From positions 1-8,638 of the forward strand of contig JAJXXM010000423.1 in assembly GCA_021781095.1 (NCBI GenBank): a DNA stretch of 8,638 nucleotides, read 5' to 3'. The notes under the pieces are model-generated. The model saw only the letters and a program-made list of their open reading frames with translations. It was not told the origin of the DNA and did no database searches. How positions within the stretch are numbered: position 1 is the first letter of the stretch; the number at the start of each line of letters is the position of its first letter. The stretch is from a bacterium (GTDB lineage: Bacteria > Eremiobacterota > Eremiobacteria > Baltobacterales > Baltobacteraceae). Below are positions 6,796-8,638 of this stretch, piece by piece. Both the position numbers and the translations under genes were made by a program.

Positions 6796-6825
6796 CCGAT
6801 TTTACACACGACTCCGGGCACTACC
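6796..6825 (-). repeat. IS right terminal inverted repeat
   Basis: Read inward on the minus strand it begins GGTAGTGCCCGGAGTCGTGT and pairs with 5476-5505. It lies about 30 bp upstream of the transposase start, so the transposase promoter must overlap or adjoin it. Confidence 0.85.
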
Positions 6826-6833
6826 GAAGTATC
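6826..6833. repeat. Right copy of 8-bp target-site duplication
   Basis: GAAGTATC, identical to 5468-5475. Joining 5475 directly to 6834 restores the presumed pre-insertion sequence and an open frame through the junction. Confidence 0.85.
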
Positions 6834-7238
6834 CGTCATAAGCTTTGGCTGGCAATTGTGTTGCAGGCGATGGGATCACTCGCACTATTGGCTGCCGGGC
6901 ATAAATCCGCGTTGTATATTCGGACGCTTCGGCCTGCACGGTACATGAGCCAATGTAGATTATTCGATCCCCAATTTGTTCCAAAAATCGGCCAGGCCGT
7001 GTTTGTTTCGCACCAGTCGATGCCGATGCTTGTGTACAATGAGTTCGCCGTTTCACGAGCATCGGCGCCGTTCTTGCCGGAGGTCTATATTTTGGAGACG
7101 GAAAATAACGCAAAAGTCCTATTTGTTTCGCGAAATACAACTATAATTTGCAGCGAAAGCGAATACGTTCGTCTATCTCGGCGGGGCTGGACTCGCGTTG
7201 AAAAATACGTTACCGACACTGTACCCACTCGTCCATAG
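6834..7238 (+). pseudogene. Small unknown gene cut at its 5' end by the insertion sequence
   Basis: No family recognised. The frame encodes 134 residues after the target duplication. Removing the IS and one duplication copy makes it continuous with GTG GGA AGT ATC at 5464-5475, giving a 138-residue product. That product would begin like a signal peptide or membrane anchor: basic residues at 5-7, then an uncharged stretch LWLAIVLQAMGSLALLAAG. This fits an exported or membrane-anchored protein, like its neighbours. The C-terminal part (from about LPEVYILETE to RRGWTRVEKYV) looks like alternating strands and a small globular domain. Without the native start, translation could begin only inside the IS or at ATG 6870, which would lose most of the signal. 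No good ribosome site precedes the reconstructed GTG, so the gene's reality is moderately supported. It ends 118 bp before the next gene. Confidence 0.45.
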
Positions 7239-7356
7239 GAAGCAACGGTTGGTAATCGTTCCATGCTTTTCTAGGAAATGGAATTGGGAATACCCTACAA
7301 ATCCTGCGTCGTAGTTAAAGCAGCCGCACCGGAGGTCGAACGAAAGTGGAGTGCGA

Positions 7357-7902
7357 ATGCGGTGTTCGATGCGGCGCTTCACGCTCGGTCTCTTAGCCAC
7401 GTTGCTGCTGCAGCCGGCTTCCGCCTCGGCGGGCAGTCGGCTGCTCGAGCCATCGGCGGTCGCCGGCGCGGTTTGCACCTTTGGCCCCTACCATTACGGA
7501 GCGATAGGGTCGGTGCTCGACGGCGCCCCCGACCGGCCCGGAATTCACGGCAATGAAGTACAACAGATCTACCGCGTCTTCTTTCGATCGAAACGGCGCG
7601 GTCGCGCAACGATCGGCTTTGCCGGGTGGCTAGCGTCGACCTTCGATGGTCATTTTTGGTTTACTCCCTCGCCGACGATCGTCGGCAACGCTGCGTCTCG
7701 GGCTTCCTCACTCGCAAACGACGCCATATCGGTCGTCGTCGTTCATGCACATCGCCTACCGCTAGGTGCCTGGATCTCGGAGCTGCGCGAGCATGCAGGC
7801 GTGCCGCCAACCGTGTCGATGCTGGATGTTCTTCGATCGCATCAAGTTGCGACGGCGCTCTCACCCTGCTTTGCCCACAATTGGAACGGCACTTCGCAGT
7901 AG
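7357..7902 (+). CDS. Sec-exported protein of unknown function with C-terminal CFAHN motif
   Basis: No known family recognised. ATG 7357 is chosen because GGAG (7348-7351) lies five bases upstream; GTG 7351 is the nearby alternative. The 181-residue precursor has a clear Sec signal peptide: Arg-rich n-region, LGLLATLLL core, likely cleavage after ASA at residue 25, with no lipobox, so it should be periplasmic or secreted. The mature part carries EVQQIYRVF (67-75), an AW at 138-139, SH (161-162) and CFAHN (171-175) ending six residues before the stop. The same landmarks in the same order, with the same spacing from SH to the stop, occur in the lipoprotein at 3926-4741, so I infer one divergent family. 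Its last 42 bases overlap the 3' end of metX on the other strand. Only two Cys (40 and 171) occur in the mature protein, compatible with one disulfide. Confidence 0.75.
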   Translation: MRCSMRRFTLGLLATLLLQPASASAGSRLLEPSAVAGAVCTFGPYHYGAIGSVLDGAPDRPGIHGNEVQQIYRVFFRSKRRGRATIGFAGWLASTFDGHFWFTPSPTIVGNAASRASSLANDAISVVVVHAHRLPLGAWISELREHAGVPPTVSMLDVLRSHQVATALSPCFAHNWNGTSQ

Positions 7903-8638
7903 ACGGTTTCCAGCGAACGCAAGGGTGTTTGCTTCTAAGGTCCTAGCGAGCGCGGCGTCCTCGGCAAGAAAGGCGTCGTGGCCGTGCTCGCTCTGGAACT
8001 CGATATAGCGAGCATCTATTCCCGCACACGCGATGCGTTCGGCGGAATCGCGAACCTCGCGCGCCGGGAAGAGCGTATCCGAGGAGATGCCCACGAAGGT
8101 GAGCGGCGGCGTCCCGTCCGGCCAACGCGCGTCGCGCAGGTCGAAGGAATCCATCGCATGGGTGAGCGTCACGTAGGTGGCGGCGTCGATGCGCTCGACG
8201 AGCTTTGTGGCTTGAGCTGCAAGAAACCCCTCGACGTCGAATCGCCGCACCCCGTTGCGGTCGGGGCGGCGACCGTGGCGCCGCGAGAGCAAGGCATCGC
8301 TCTTGTACGAAAGCATTGCGATTTTTCGGGCGAGCCCGAGCCCCTCGATCGGATCGAGGGCGATGGCATCGCGTTGGATGCTATTGAGTGCGATCGCCGT
8401 CGTCCCGGTTCGATCGGGCGCACCGATAACGATGGCGCGGCCGACGCGTTCGGGGGCATCGTGCGCCCACTGCAGCGCCTGCATGCCTCCCATCGACCCG
8501 CCGATCGCGAGCTCGACGTGCTCGATCCCGAGAAAATCGAGCGCGCGCCGCTGCGCGCGGACGATATCACCGATGGTAATGCGCGCGCGCACCCGCGTCG
8601 ATCCGTAACTCGAACCGAGCATGTTGATCCCGACGATG
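7861..8638 (-). CDS. metX: Homoserine O-acetyltransferase (MetX), 3' part
   Basis: Alpha/beta-hydrolase-fold acyltransferase that activates homoserine for methionine synthesis, usually with acetyl-CoA; some family members use succinyl-CoA, which I cannot distinguish here. The gene enters from the right edge, so roughly the first 100 residues are missing; the codons beyond the Met at 8622 (IVGIN) continue the conserved strand before the GSSYGST oxyanion region. Counting from that Met, the catalytic triad is present: S43 in GGSMGGMQ, D182 in SSDTLFP, H215 in EHGHDAFL, plus the family-typical GRRPDRNG segment and VRAQRRALDFLGIE. After GHDAFL there are about 37 residues; the last 13 lie in the 42-bp tail overlap with the exported-protein gene and look non-conserved, suggesting the original 3' end was replaced or extended when the neighbouring DNA arrived. 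It is transcribed toward the accessory region. Confidence 0.93.
   Translation of the reverse strand, partial: IVGINMLGSSYGSTRVRARITIGDIVRAQRRALDFLGIEHVELAIGGSMGGMQALQWAHDAPERVGRAIVIGAPDRTGTTAIALNSIQRDAIALDPIEGLGLARKIAMLSYKSDALLSRRHGRRPDRNGVRRFDVEGFLAAQATKLVERIDAATYVTLTHAMDSFDLRDARWPDGTPPLTFVGISSDTLFPAREVRDSAERIACAGIDARYIEFQSEHGHDAFLAEDAALARTLEANTLAFAGNRLLRSAVPIVGKAG

Larger units (their letters stand above)
5476..6825 (-). mobile_element. Complete IS256-family insertion sequence (1350 bp)
   Basis: The ends are defined by an exact 8-bp direct repeat GAAGTATC on both sides and by terminal inverted repeats: 5476-5505 against the complement of 6796-6825 match at 20 of 30 positions, including blocks GTG, CCGGA, GTGTGTAA and CGG. 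One transposase gene fills nearly the whole element on the minus strand. Length, duplication size and transposase type all agree with the IS256 family. Intact ends, an intact gene and an unmutated duplication suggest a fairly recent insertion that may still be mobile. It sits among low-GC accessory genes and separates two related exported-protein genes; the small gene to its right seems to have been cut at its first codons. Confidence 0.92.

Noticed and set aside
5945..6841. 298-codon plus-strand frame inside the IS
   Set aside because: It is antisense to the intact transposase and runs across the IS end into flanking DNA, so it cannot be a native gene of either.
1..8638. CRISPR array, tRNA or rRNA
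   Set aside because: I saw no regularly spaced repeats, no cloverleaf-like segment with a recognisable T-loop, and no rRNA-like stretch on either strand.

Overview
The window is GC-rich (roughly 60-68% by eye in the housekeeping parts) and comes from a bacterial chromosome. It carries a cytosolic leucyl aminopeptidase, the purine genes purM and a purN fusion, a methionine-biosynthesis acyltransferase (metX), and two exported proteins of unknown function. The lipoprotein and Sec signal peptides, the TTG/GTG starts and the divergence of the proteins suggest a GC-rich environmental lineage. An Eremiobacterota/Vulcanimicrobiota-like origin is only a guess; the sequence alone does not prove a phylum.

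Layout. (1) 33-1514, minus: pepA, complete. (2) A 100-bp divergent spacer with a 7-bp inverted repeat. (3) 1615-3794, plus: purM, then a 383-codon gene fusing an N-terminal GNAT acetyltransferase domain to a C-terminal PurN. It starts at a TTG overlapping the purM stop, so the two genes form a translationally coupled purine operon. (4) 3795-7356: an accessory segment, visibly lower in GC. It holds a Cys/Pro-rich lipoprotein, a small unknown ORF 24 bp further on, and a perfect 16-bp-stem hairpin. A complete 1350-bp IS256-family element follows (5476-6825, with terminal inverted repeats and an 8-bp target duplication GAAGTATC), and then the remains of a small gene that the element appears to have cut at its 5' end. 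(5) 7357-7902, plus: a Sec-exported unknown protein. (6) 7861-8638, minus: metX, running off the right edge and overlapping the previous gene tail-to-tail by 42 bp.

How it fits together. The flanks are primary metabolism (peptide turnover, de novo purines, methionine). The middle is a variable insert of exported proteins plus an insertion sequence. The most interesting signal is that the two exported proteins, about 3.2 kb apart and on either side of the IS, end alike: Ser-His, eight residues, CFAHN, three residues, Thr, two residues, stop. They share other landmarks upstream. Four of the five CFAHN codons differ by synonymous changes, which points to an undescribed protein family under protein-level selection rather than a recent DNA duplication. 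The second notable item is the GNAT-PurN fusion, whose PurN half has an extra ~17-residue loop right after the catalytic Asn-x-His-Pro segment.
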